Shown here: positions 6,684-13,428 of the stretch, one piece after another
Position numbering within the stretch: the first letter of the stretch is position 1
Layout: every line of letters begins with the position of its first letter
Program-made: the position numbers and the translations under genes
Notes under the pieces: model-generated
The model's input: only the letters and a program-made list of their open reading frames with translations
The model's database searches: none
Told to the model about the DNA's origin: nothing
Origin: Prevotella sp. UBA4330
GTDB taxonomy: Bacteria > Bacteroidota > Bacteroidia > Bacteroidales > Bacteroidaceae
Assembly (NCBI GenBank): GCA_002394385.1
Contig: DGTS01000037.1
Location: 1-22,474 of the forward strand
Length of the DNA stretch: 22,474 nucleotides
Direction: 5' to 3'

Positions 6684-9050
6684 TCACCACTTATCCCACG
6701 TTGTTATCTGGTCTGTCCAGTTATGGTCTTTAGGGAAGTCCTCGCCGTTCCATGCCTTTGCCTGAGTCCATGGCAGTGCTGCATCGGTCCAGAAGGGATG
6801 GGTGGCAGGCAGTCCGAGCGGCATGAAGCACAGCGATGTCATGTATAGCGACCCGTTGTTGGTGTACCAGTCGGCTATTCCTGGCTGCTCGCCGCAGAAG
6901 CCGATGGTGAGGAAACCGTCCTTGATGTTCTTTCCTCCGTCGAACATGCGGTGCATCACCTTTGTCAGCGCCGCCCTCACCTGACCTCGTTGCAGTCCTT
7001 CGGGCAGACGGTCGTACCATGCCATGAGAGCCAGAGGCTGCAGTGCCGCCATGCGGTAGGGTATGCTGCGCCCCACCACGGGGAATGTGCCCTCGGGCGA
7101 GATGAAACGTTCCAGGATGATGGAGTATTTCTGTGCGCGCCGCAGTTCGCGGTCGTAGTATTTCTGATAGTCGAGACGGCTGTTATAGCGTGCGTCAACC
7201 ATTGCCTGCAGCGTCTCCAGATACATCGGGTGGAACACGTAACTGCTGTAATAGTTGAAGGCAAACACCGGACCGTCGCTGAACCATCCGTCGCCAACAT
7301 ACCACTCCTCCATCTTTCGGCAGGCAGAGTTCACGCGGTACTCATCACCGCGCGCCACCTTCTTTAGGGCTGTGTCTTCAGCCGTTGCCTTGAATATAAG
7401 CCCCTCAATGGTGCTCGAGAAGAGCAGCCAGTTGGTGTATGGCGGGTCGATGTTCCTCATCTTCACAAACTCCATGAGGTAACGCTCTTTAGTGAGTTGT
7501 GGCAACGGCTTCCACAGCGTGTCCCAAGCCCTGAGAAAACTCTCTGCGATGTATGCCGCATCTACGAGATTCTGTCCTGCCACTCCCCAGCACAGGTAGT
7601 CGGGACTATTTGGGTCAACGGCGTTCTCGTAACTCTTCAGCGCCCACTCCCTCAGTTGCTTGCGCTTCTGTCCCTCGCTGCTGTTGTCGTCGGGCAGTGC
7701 CAGCCACGGCGCGATGCCAGCCATCAGACGGCCGAAGCACTCCATGTATGTCACGCGCTTGTCGCGACCGTCCCATGTGGGCGACACCTCCACACGCATG
7801 TTCTTCTGCAGTTCGCCGCGTGCCATGTTGCTCAGCACGGGCTCGCTAATCTCCATCAGCAGCGACACCCAGTAGTCGCGGTCGCCCGTCTGTCCTACAG
7901 TTGCAGTAGAGCCTTGCCGTCCTTCCAGGAAACGCACATACTCGCATGCTGCCAGCAGCCATGCGCCAGTGCCGAAGTTGGCCTCGGAGTGCTGGTCAAC
8001 CACCTGTCCCGGTATTGCCTTCTCGCCTATGGGCTGCACATATCCTATCCTGCCGTCGCGCTGCAGCGCTGTGGTGCTGAGGTAGTGCCATGCCTTTCTT
8101 ATCACTGCCTCATAGTCTGCGGCGGCGAGCAGTCCGTTGTTCACGCCCCATGTCAGGCCGTAGCAGAAGAATGCCGTGCCGCTGGTCTCGCGTCCCGGAG
8201 CCTGTTCGGGGTCCATCATAGAGCGTGTCCAGTAGCCCTCGGGCTGTTGCAGTAGTGCCACCGACTGCGCCATCTTCTTGTATTTCTGCTCGAAGAAGCC
8301 GCGGTGGCGATAGCCTTGCGGCATGTCCTGCAGCACCTTAGCCAGTCCTGCCAGCACCCATCCGTCGCCTCGTGCCCAGAAGTCTTTCTTCCCCGATGCC
8401 GTCTTATGCTGCGGGAAGACGTATTTAGCGTCGCGGAAGTACAGTCCTGTCTCGCTGTCGAGCATTATGCTGTCGCTGTAGCAGATGTTGTGGTACAGTT
8501 TGTCCAGATAGCGCACGTCGCCCGTCAGGCGGTACATCTTGGTCATCACGGGCATCACCATGTACAGTGCGTCGGCCCACCACCAGTAGTCGTTGACCTT
8601 GCTCTCAGCCACATACCCCATCACCTCGCGAGCCCGGGCCACACGTCTGTCGTCGGGCATCACGCCGTAGAGGTCGATATAAGTCTGGAAACACGTCTGC
8701 CAGTCGCCGAAGAGCACGTGCTGGTCGTCCTCGCCGTACTGCTTGTACTGCCACTTCCTCTTGTCCCTCTCCTTTGCTCCCTGCCATTGGTTGTGCTGCG
8801 CCCACCGCTCGCTGTAGCGCAGGTATCGCTGCTCGCCGGTAAGACGGAACGCCTCCATGTTGCCCGTGTGATAGGCAGCCTCGTCCCAGAAGGCGCGCAC
8901 CTCTGCCGCATGGCTCTTCTGCCATGTGTCGTTCACCTTCACTATCATCTGTCTTACGGCCTTAGCCTCCTTGCTGTCGTCGGCTGCCTGCGCCCCTTGT
9001 GCCGACAAGAGAGCGAGGGCAAGGGAAAGAATAAAAGAGAGTCGTTTCAT
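6684..9050 (-). CDS. Exported GH105 unsaturated-uronyl hydrolase fused to DUF2264
   Basis: The 788-residue protein has a type I signal peptide (MKRLSFILSLALALL, cut near GAQA). Residues of about 25-380 form a GH88/GH105-like (alpha/alpha)6 domain. The YWWWADALYM motif supplies the likely catalytic Asp160, and FWARGDGW (about 224-231) is a typical GH105 signature. GH105 enzymes remove unsaturated uronic acids left by pectin or rhamnogalacturonan lyases. Residues of about 390-785 match DUF2264, with landmarks such as WDGRDKRVTYMECFGR, YVGDGWFSDGP and WYTNNGSLY. From memory DUF2264 overlaps CAZy family GH154 (beta-glucuronidases), which I could not check. Two uronic-acid-acting domains in one periplasmic protein would fit side-chain trimming of pectin or arabinogalactan. 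The gene has its own promoter and leader hairpin and is separated from the GH3 unit by about 500 bases. Confidence 0.9.
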   Translation of the reverse strand: MKRLSFILSLALALLSAQGAQAADDSKEAKAVRQMIVKVNDTWQKSHAAEVRAFWDEAAYHTGNMEAFRLTGEQRYLRYSERWAQHNQWQGAKERDKRKWQYKQYGEDDQHVLFGDWQTCFQTYIDLYGVMPDDRRVARAREVMGYVAESKVNDYWWWADALYMVMPVMTKMYRLTGDVRYLDKLYHNICYSDSIMLDSETGLYFRDAKYVFPQHKTASGKKDFWARGDGWVLAGLAKVLQDMPQGYRHRGFFEQKYKKMAQSVALLQQPEGYWTRSMMDPEQAPGRETSGTAFFCYGLTWGVNNGLLAAADYEAVIRKAWHYLSTTALQRDGRIGYVQPIGEKAIPGQVVDQHSEANFGTGAWLLAACEYVRFLEGRQGSTATVGQTGDRDYWVSLLMEISEPVLSNMARGELQKNMRVEVSPTWDGRDKRVTYMECFGRLMAGIAPWLALPDDNSSEGQKRKQLREWALKSYENAVDPNSPDYLCWGVAGQNLVDAAYIAESFLRAWDTLWKPLPQLTKERYLMEFVKMRNIDPPYTNWLLFSSTIEGLIFKATAEDTALKKVARGDEYRVNSACRKMEEWYVGDGWFSDGPVFAFNYYSSYVFHPMYLETLQAMVDARYNSRLDYQKYYDRELRRAQKYSIILERFISPEGTFPVVGRSIPYRMAALQPLALMAWYDRLPEGLQRGQVRAALTKVMHRMFDGGKNIKDGFLTIGFCGEQPGIADWYTNNGSLYMTSLCFMPLGLPATHPFWTDAALPWTQAKAWNGEDFPKDHNWTDQITTWDKW

Positions 9051-9087
9051 ATCAAGTAGTTTATTTGTTCTTTTCTAAATAATGCAG

Positions 9088-9150
9088 TAGGAGGTGACGT
9101 GTCTCACGTCACAAGCCATGATTATGTGACGTGGGACACGTCACCTCCTA
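9088..9150. repeat. 26-bp near-perfect hairpin in the GH105 leader (copy B)
   Basis: Bases 9088-9113 and 9125-9150 are inverted copies of AGGAGGTGACGTGTC... with one T/C mismatch (a G-T pair in RNA) and an 11-base loop. The hairpin starts about 7 bases after the predicted transcript start and ends about 38 bases before the GH105 start codon. Its right arm and the next 20 bases are related to the copy at 153-201, so it belongs to a dispersed family. Confidence 0.9.
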
Positions 9151-9162
9151 TCTTGGACACTG

Positions 9163-9195
9163 CAAAGGTAAGAAAAACTATTCAATAATGGTCAA
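9163..9195 (-). promoter_or_regulatory. Promoter of the GH105-DUF2264 gene
   Basis: On the minus strand an exact -7 box TACCTTTG occupies 9163-9170, with a TTG (9193-9195) 22 bases upstream as a plausible -33 element. The predicted start is near 9156-9157, giving a leader of about 106 bases that contains the large hairpin. Confidence 0.65.
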
Positions 9196-9219
9196 TCACA
9201 AACCGATTTCAATCGTCTT

Positions 9220-9285
9220 GTTCACCAATATAGCCTATTTTGTTCAGTAAAATAGCCTATTTTACTCACCAATATAGCATATTTT
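9220..9285. repeat. Three tandem 22-bp repeats upstream of the GH105 promoter
   Basis: Units 9220-9241, 9242-9263 and 9264-9285 share the core AATATAGCCTATTTT with few changes. The middle copy sits in a perfect 21-bp palindrome (9246-9266, AGTAAAATAG-C-CTATTTTACT). The 22-bp period is about two helical turns, and the block lies roughly 65-130 bases upstream of the predicted transcript start. This is the usual place for an activator or repressor array. Confidence 0.75.
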
Positions 9286-9318
9286 ACTTTTTCAATGAAA
9301 TACAACTTGCCTCCCATC

Positions 9319-9433
9319 GGCCTGTAAGGCCATTTAGATCTCAGCCCAGGGCATCGCCCTGGGTATTTTATGCCAGGACTAACTATCGCGCCGAAGGTGC
9401 AAAAGAATTAAATGCGTATAAAGTCTTTTGCAC
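9319..9433. repeat. Block of three hairpins in the intergenic spacer
   Basis: Three inverted repeats lie in order: GGCCT-GTA-AGGCC (9319-9331), CCCAGGGC-ATC-GCCCTGGG (9345-9363) and GTGCAAAAGA with TCTTTTGCAC (9397-9406 and 9424-9433). No convincing protein is encoded. CCCAGGGC-type hairpins of this kind occur, as I remember, in many Bacteroidales intergenic repeats, so this is probably a fragment of a dispersed element. Confidence 0.55.
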
Positions 9434-9461
9434 TTGTCACCAAATGTTGAATAAAGAAAAT

Positions 9462-9491
9462 CCCCCGACGGTCTGGTCAGATGGTCGGGGG
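9462..9491 (-). terminator. Rho-independent terminator of the GH3/GH9-remnant transcript
   Basis: CCCCCGAC (9462-9469) pairs with GTCGGGGG (9484-9491). On the minus strand the hairpin is followed by ATTTTCTTTATT. It lies about 60 bases after the GH9 remnant stop. Confidence 0.75.
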
Positions 9492-9553
9492 TATCCGTGA
9501 ATAACAATCTTGGTTAAATCAACTATTCAAATAATTTCATACTTAATTTATCT

Positions 9554-10060
9554 TTAGTGTTTTTCTTGGAGTAACTGTTTTGTTGCCAGGGCGATGAACA
9601 TGTAGTGGGACGATGCACCGCCAAGACAGTATTCTGTCTGCTGCCAGAGGAAGGGGAACTCAAGCAGTTCGGGGAAGTCGGGACGTCTGAGTGCCGTGCC
9701 CGACACCACGCCGCCGGGGATGTATGACCAGTCGGCGCGGTTGGCTCCGTATGCCACTGTGGCAGAGCGTGTTCCCACTCCTGAGGCAAACGATGCCTGA
9801 TTGCTGCCAGGGTGACATCCCAGCACGAAGTTCAGGGCATTCATCACTGGTGCTGCATCGACGATGTCAGGATAAGCAGAGGCGAGGAAATAGTGGCGGA
9901 AGCCAAACGACTGTATGTCCCATCTCGCGCCCCATATTGCCGGGCGGTATGGCACGCCGTAAGGAGTCTCGGCGGCCTGCTCGGTGATGTCTTTGTTATA
10001 CCGTGTGAGCGATTCGCGGAACGCCTTGCTGAAGCGCGCCGCCCGTTTGTTGCCTTTCAT
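9554..10060 (-). pseudogene. C-terminal remnant of a GH9-family glycoside hydrolase
   Basis: About 168 residues read like the last third of a GH9-type (alpha/alpha)6 glycosidase: NALNFVLGCHPGSN (the GH9 NP/LGxNP-like element), GVGTRS, SYIPGGVVSGTALRRPDFPEL, and a final helix WQQTEYCLGG that may hold the acid Glu. The signal peptide, the N-terminal Ig-like domain and the nucleophile Asp region expected of a full enzyme (500 to 800 residues or more) are missing. The first usable ATG (10060) lies 10 bases after the GH3 stop; the frame also opens to 10090 inside the GH3 gene. I infer a deletion that removed the 5' two thirds and left the stump behind GH3. Expression as a separate polypeptide is possible, but activity is unlikely. 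Confidence 0.75.
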
Positions 10061-10070
10061 CGTGCTCTTG

Positions 10071-12326
10071 CTACAGGCTGATGTCGCCATTCAGACGAAT
10101 GTCCGCTGAGGAAGTGCCCACGGAGATTAGGGCGGCGCCCTTCTCCAGTTGCCAGTCATTGCTTGTGGCATCCCAGTGCTGCAGGTCGCGGTGGTCGATG
10201 GTGACATCCACCTTCTCGCTCTTGCCCGCCGCCACTGCTATACGGCAGAATGCTTTCAGTTCTTTCTTAGGGCGCAATATCTTAGAGTCGGGGCGTGACA
10301 CATAGACCTGTGCCACCTCCTCGGCATCGTGATTGCCGGTGTTCTTCACACTGAATGTCACGCGCACGTCGCCATTGTCCTCATGCTTCACCGACAGGGC
10401 GGAATACTCGAAGGCAGAGTAGGACAGTCCGTGCCCGAAAGGATATTTCACTGCCACGTTCTTCGTCTCATACCAGCGGTAGCCCACCAGCAGGTCCTCC
10501 TTGTAATCGGCAACCGGTCCTGCCTGGGCGCCGTCGCCCTTCTGACGGTTGACGAGGTTTACGAACACATCGCCGCCGTTGCCGTCGGTGTTCTGAGGAT
10601 AAACGCCCAGCGAATAGGCTGGATTGTCCTCCAGTGTCATAGGGATGGAGAACGGCAACTTGCCCGACGGCGACACCTTGCCAGCGAGAATGTCGGCAAG
10701 GGCATTGCCTCCCTCGGAGCCATTGAACCACGACATGAGCAGCGACTTAGACAACGGCTCCACCTTGCGCATGTCAACAGGACCGCCAGAGACAATCACC
10801 GTGACAATATTAGGATTGGCGGCAGCCACACGCTCTATGACCTTCTCCTGTCCCATGGGCAGTATGATAGACTCGCGGTCGGAGCCTTCGGTCTCCACCT
10901 CGCGGCCTGTTCCGGCGAAGAAAACAACAAGGTCGGCAGATGTTGCCACCTTCACCGCCTCGCCGGCAAGAGCATCGTCGGGCTCCTGCCACGGTGACTG
11001 GTGCTTGAAGCGCATCTCGCGCTCGAATCGCTTGTAACCCTCGGCATATACCACTTCTGCCTTGCCCTCGAAAGCCTTGCGTATGCCCTCAAGCGGAGTG
11101 ACCTCGTAGAGAGCCTTCACTCCTGCGCCCACACCGCCCTGTGCCGTCTTCTCTGTAGCCATGGCACCGATGACGGCGATGCGTTTCACGCATGTGTGGT
11201 CAATAGGCAGCAGGCTGTTGTTCTTCAGCATCACTATCGAGCGTTTCGCCACTTCGTAGGCGGTATGTTGCTGTTGCGGCTGCGATGTCATCTGCTTGTT
11301 AGCCTCCGAGGCGGGCACAGGCTTTATGGCCATGCGCACGCGCAGCAGTTCGCGTACGCGTTCGTTAATCACCGAGTCGCTCACTGCTCCGCTCTTCACC
11401 GAGTCGAGCAGTGCCTCGCCAAGATAGGTCTTGCCGGGCATTTCCACGTTGAGGCCTGCCGTGAGAGCATCTACGGTGCTGTGGGTGCCTCCCCAGTCGG
11501 AAATCACGATGCCCTTGAATCCCCATTGCTGGCGCAGGATGGTGTTTTCCAGTTCGTAGTTCTCCGAACACCATCGGCCGTTCACTTTGTTGTAGGCAGC
11601 CATCACACCGAATGCTCCGCCATCCTCAACGGCACGCTGGAAGGGCAGCAGGTAAATCTCGCGCAATGCTCGCGGCGACACCCGTGCGTCAACATGCCCG
11701 CGGAAGTTCTCCTGGTTGTTCACGGCATAGTGCTTCAGGCACACCGCCTCGCCCTGTTCCTGCATGCCGCGGGTGTATCCCACCGCAAGAGCGGCGCTCA
11801 GCACAGGGTCTTCGCTAAGATATTCGTATGTACGACCGCCTGTGGGAATGCGTTGTATGTTGATTGCAGGACCCAGCATCATGTCCTTGCCGCGCAGACG
11901 TGCCTCGATGCCCATAGCCTTGCCGTAGTCGTATGCCATTTCCTGGCTCCACGTTGCAGCGAGTGCCGAGCCCGTGGGGAAATAGGTGGCAGAGTCGGTG
12001 GTCAGTCCCGCCGAGTTCCATCCGTGCGGCTCCATCTCCTCGCGGATGCCGAACGGTCCGTCGGCATACTCGATGTCGGCTATTCCCAGCCTCGGCACGC
12101 CCGCCGACGAGAACATGTTCTTGCCGTGAAGCATCTCCACTTTCTCCTCAAGCGTCATCTTGCCGATGATGCTGTTGATAGAGTCTTCCCACTGCATCAG
12201 CGTGGATTGTGATATCACGTTAGCGGACTGCGGTGCAGAGCATCCTGCAATGGCGGCTGTAATGGTGAGTGCCACCACTGCAAGTGATGTCTTCGCATGC
12301 TTCAAATTATTAGGAAAACAGGTCAT
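10071..12326 (-). CDS. GH3 beta-glycosidase, lipoprotein (beta-glucosidase-like)
   Basis: The 751-residue protein carries a lipoprotein signal (IAGC, lipid Cys29), so it is anchored to a membrane, probably facing the periplasm or surface. The (beta/alpha)8 GH3 domain contains KHYAVNNQEN (198-207) and the nucleophile in GIVISDWGG (Asp277). The second domain has EVETEGSDRES with the likely acid/base Glu, and a fibronectin III-like C-terminal domain ends it (FGHGLSYSAFEYS onward). Length and layout are those of three-domain GH3 beta-glucosidases/xylosidases. The exact sugar is not readable, though linkage to GH105 and GH9 suggests plant cell-wall glycans. The gene heads a short transcript that runs into the GH9 remnant and ends at the terminator 9462-9491. 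Confidence 0.94.
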   Translation of the reverse strand: MTCFPNNLKHAKTSLAVVALTITAAIAGCSAPQSANVISQSTLMQWEDSINSIIGKMTLEEKVEMLHGKNMFSSAGVPRLGIADIEYADGPFGIREEMEPHGWNSAGLTTDSATYFPTGSALAATWSQEMAYDYGKAMGIEARLRGKDMMLGPAINIQRIPTGGRTYEYLSEDPVLSAALAVGYTRGMQEQGEAVCLKHYAVNNQENFRGHVDARVSPRALREIYLLPFQRAVEDGGAFGVMAAYNKVNGRWCSENYELENTILRQQWGFKGIVISDWGGTHSTVDALTAGLNVEMPGKTYLGEALLDSVKSGAVSDSVINERVRELLRVRMAIKPVPASEANKQMTSQPQQQHTAYEVAKRSIVMLKNNSLLPIDHTCVKRIAVIGAMATEKTAQGGVGAGVKALYEVTPLEGIRKAFEGKAEVVYAEGYKRFEREMRFKHQSPWQEPDDALAGEAVKVATSADLVVFFAGTGREVETEGSDRESIILPMGQEKVIERVAAANPNIVTVIVSGGPVDMRKVEPLSKSLLMSWFNGSEGGNALADILAGKVSPSGKLPFSIPMTLEDNPAYSLGVYPQNTDGNGGDVFVNLVNRQKGDGAQAGPVADYKEDLLVGYRWYETKNVAVKYPFGHGLSYSAFEYSALSVKHEDNGDVRVTFSVKNTGNHDAEEVAQVYVSRPDSKILRPKKELKAFCRIAVAAGKSEKVDVTIDHRDLQHWDATSNDWQLEKGAALISVGTSSADIRLNGDISL

Positions 12327-12643
12327 GTCAGTAATTGATGTTTAGGTAAAACATTTCTTTCGGGTGTAAAGTTACAAATAAAAACTGATTCCAAAGAAAT
12401 TTGTCATGTTTTTTTGCTTTTTCGTTTATAACAACCACTTCCTAACCGTTTTTCATCGCCATATAAAAAGAACACTGTCTGACGAAGAAAAATTACTGTT
12501 TAAGGCAATAATAATCACTGATTGTCTAAATAAAAAACACCAGTTGAAGCAACAAAAAACAAGAAAAACCCCGTTTTATTTGCATATTTCACGAAAACAA
12601 TGTACCTTTGCACCCGCATTACAGCCTTTGTGCAGTAATCACC
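12327..12643. other. AT-rich divergent intergenic region between GH3 and tRNA-Met
   Basis: No coding frame is supported. The right end carries the tRNA promoter. On the GH3 side the minus strand has TTTG, 17 bases, then TAACTTTA (about 12366-12373), a weak and short-spaced promoter candidate. The middle is plain AT-rich sequence in which I see nothing else. Confidence 0.55.
12579..12610 (+). promoter_or_regulatory. Consensus Bacteroidetes promoter of the tRNA-Met gene
   Basis: TTTG at 12579-12582, a 20-base spacer, then TACCTTTG at 12603-12610 match the Bacteroidetes -33/-7 consensus exactly. Transcription should start near 12617, about 27 bases before the mature tRNA. Confidence 0.85.
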
Positions 12644-12717
12644 GGACTTGTAGCTCAGTTGGTTAGAGCAACAGACTCATAATCTGGAGGTCACAGGTTC
12701 AAGCCCTGTCTGGTCCA
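12644..12717 (+). tRNA. tRNA-Met (anticodon CAT, elongator type)
   Basis: A cloverleaf can be drawn. The acceptor stem GGACTTG pairs with CTGGTCC (one U-U mismatch and one G-U pair), the D-stem is GCTC/GAGC, the anticodon loop CTCATAA has CAT at 12678-12680, and the T-arm is ACAGG-TTCAAGC-CCTGT. Discriminator A is 12717, and the 3' CCA is not encoded. It lacks the three G-C pairs typical of initiator tRNA. A CAT anticodon could also be tRNA-Ile modified to lysidine, but the body looks like Bacteroidetes elongator Met. This is the only gene on the plus strand, and it marks the border between the GC-rich and AT-rich halves of the window. Confidence 0.93.
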
Positions 12718-12728
12718 CACTGAAAATC

Positions 12729-12765
12729 AAGGAGTTACATCGAAAACGTAGCTCCTTTTTCTTTG
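12729..12765 (+). terminator. Rho-independent terminator of tRNA-Met
   Basis: AGGAGTTAC (12730-12738) pairs with GTAGCTCCT (12748-12756) with one G-U pair, and is followed by TTTTTCTTTG. It lies 12 bases after the tRNA. Confidence 0.8.
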
Positions 12766-12766
12766 T

Positions 12767-12875
12767 TTTGCGAACAATTTGCGAACAAAATTGCATTTCG
12801 CGAACACCAATATAATCTTTCTGCAATAATAGATTCTCTCATTTTGTTCGCAAATCCCATTATTTTTGTTCGCAA
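12767..12875. repeat. Five GCGAACA motifs, direct and inverted (possible attachment-site arm repeats)
   Basis: GCGAACA occurs at 12770, 12781 and 12800 on plus, and its complement TGTTCGC at 12845 and 12867. The pair 12777-12791 and 12841-12855 is a perfect 15-bp inverted repeat (ATTTGCGAACAAAAT). Direct and inverted arm-type repeats next to a tRNA 3' end are a usual picture for tyrosine-integrase attachment sites. No integrase is within view. Confidence 0.6.
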
Positions 12876-12941
12876 ACCATTTTTCGGTATATTATTCAGT
12901 AATATCAGTAATACGAGTAAGCTTTCTGATGAAACGCTCAA

Positions 12942-13252
12942 TTATCCCTTTATAACAACCCAGCGTCCCCCCCCTTGTCTGGCCCATCGTGACGGATAAA
13001 GCCTTTGGTTTGCAAAACGCTTAGGTCACGGCGGATAGTCCTTTCCGCTAGTGACAAAACTAGTGACATTTCTTTAACGGAAATACGCGGATTATTTAGC
13101 ATCATTTTGCTGATTTCCTTTTGTCTATCAGTAAGTTGGACTGGTGACAAACTAGTGACATTACTGGTGACTTCTTTGGTGACACCACCGACATTTACCA
13201 TCTGCTCAAACTTCGTCCGCTCTATAGTCACCTGTATTGCTGCTTTCTTCAA
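12942..13252 (-). pseudogene. Remnant: C-terminal winged-helix of a COG2865/AlbA_2-type ATP-binding regulator
   Basis: The open frame of about 100 codons has no ATG start. It reads FEQMVNVGG, then LTDRQKEISKMMLNNPRISV, a DeoR-like winged helix (AERTIRRDLSVLQTKGFIR), then HDGPDKGG. In the AlbA_2/ATP-binding (COG2865) family this helix closes the protein and is followed by something like GGHWEVI. Here a run of eight G (12967-12974 on the complement) shifts the frame to give DAGLL and a stop at 12950. With seven G the frame would read GGRWVVIKG and stop at 12942. The N-terminal ATP-binding domain is absent. I call it a decayed fragment at the island edge. Confidence 0.65.
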
Positions 13253-13427
13253 ATATACGTTGTAGTTCTTCCTTCGGAGGCAACACCTTTGCTAAATCGC
13301 CAATTGCGATTGGCGATTTAGGTTCTATGACATTCCATGCCTCATAGAACAAGCGCATGTTTTTGAGATAACTTCTTCCGCTGCCATCATCTGCTCTTCC
13401 TCTGGTATCTCATTACTCCTTTCTGCA
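13206..13427 (-). pseudogene. Broken remnant, possibly DUF1016/YhcG-like
   Basis: The frame at 13206-13409 reads SGRSYLKNMRLFYEAW followed by NVIEPKSPIAIGDL and ends with ESSNTGDYRADEV; it has no ATG before the conserved-looking part. A second frame just upstream reads SNEIPEEEQMMAAEEVISK and is open at its start. The two could be one gene broken by a frameshift near 13385. NMRLFYEAW resembles the start of DUF1016 (PDDEXK-linked YhcG) proteins, but the match is weak. It follows the 639-residue gene by only a few bases and may once have been part of the operon. Confidence 0.35.
13292..13350. repeat. Two adjacent perfect inverted repeats
   Basis: CTAAATCGCCAAT-TGCG-ATTGGCGATTTAG (13292-13321) is a perfect 13-bp stem with a 4-base loop. 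It is followed directly by GTTCTATGA (13322-13330) and TCATAGAAC (13342-13350), a perfect 9-bp inverted pair. No T-run follows on either strand, so they are not standard terminators, although they lie just downstream of the island operon. Confidence 0.7.
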
Positions 13428-13428
13428 T

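Noticed and set aside
11001..12212. Long plus-strand open frame of 403 codons opposite the GH3 gene
   Set aside because: It is the antisense of a clear GH3 protein and reads as Cys/His-rich low-meaning sequence; GC-rich codon structure keeps such shadow frames open. The same holds for the plus-strand frames near 5222-5974, 7497-8255, 8304-9059 and 1948-2715.
12967..12985. TTGTCTGGCCCA resembling the tRNA-Met 3' end (CTGTCTGGTCCA), a possible attachment-site duplicate
   Set aside because: The match is only partial and the sequence is explained as the coding of GPDKGG, a conserved ending of the regulator family.
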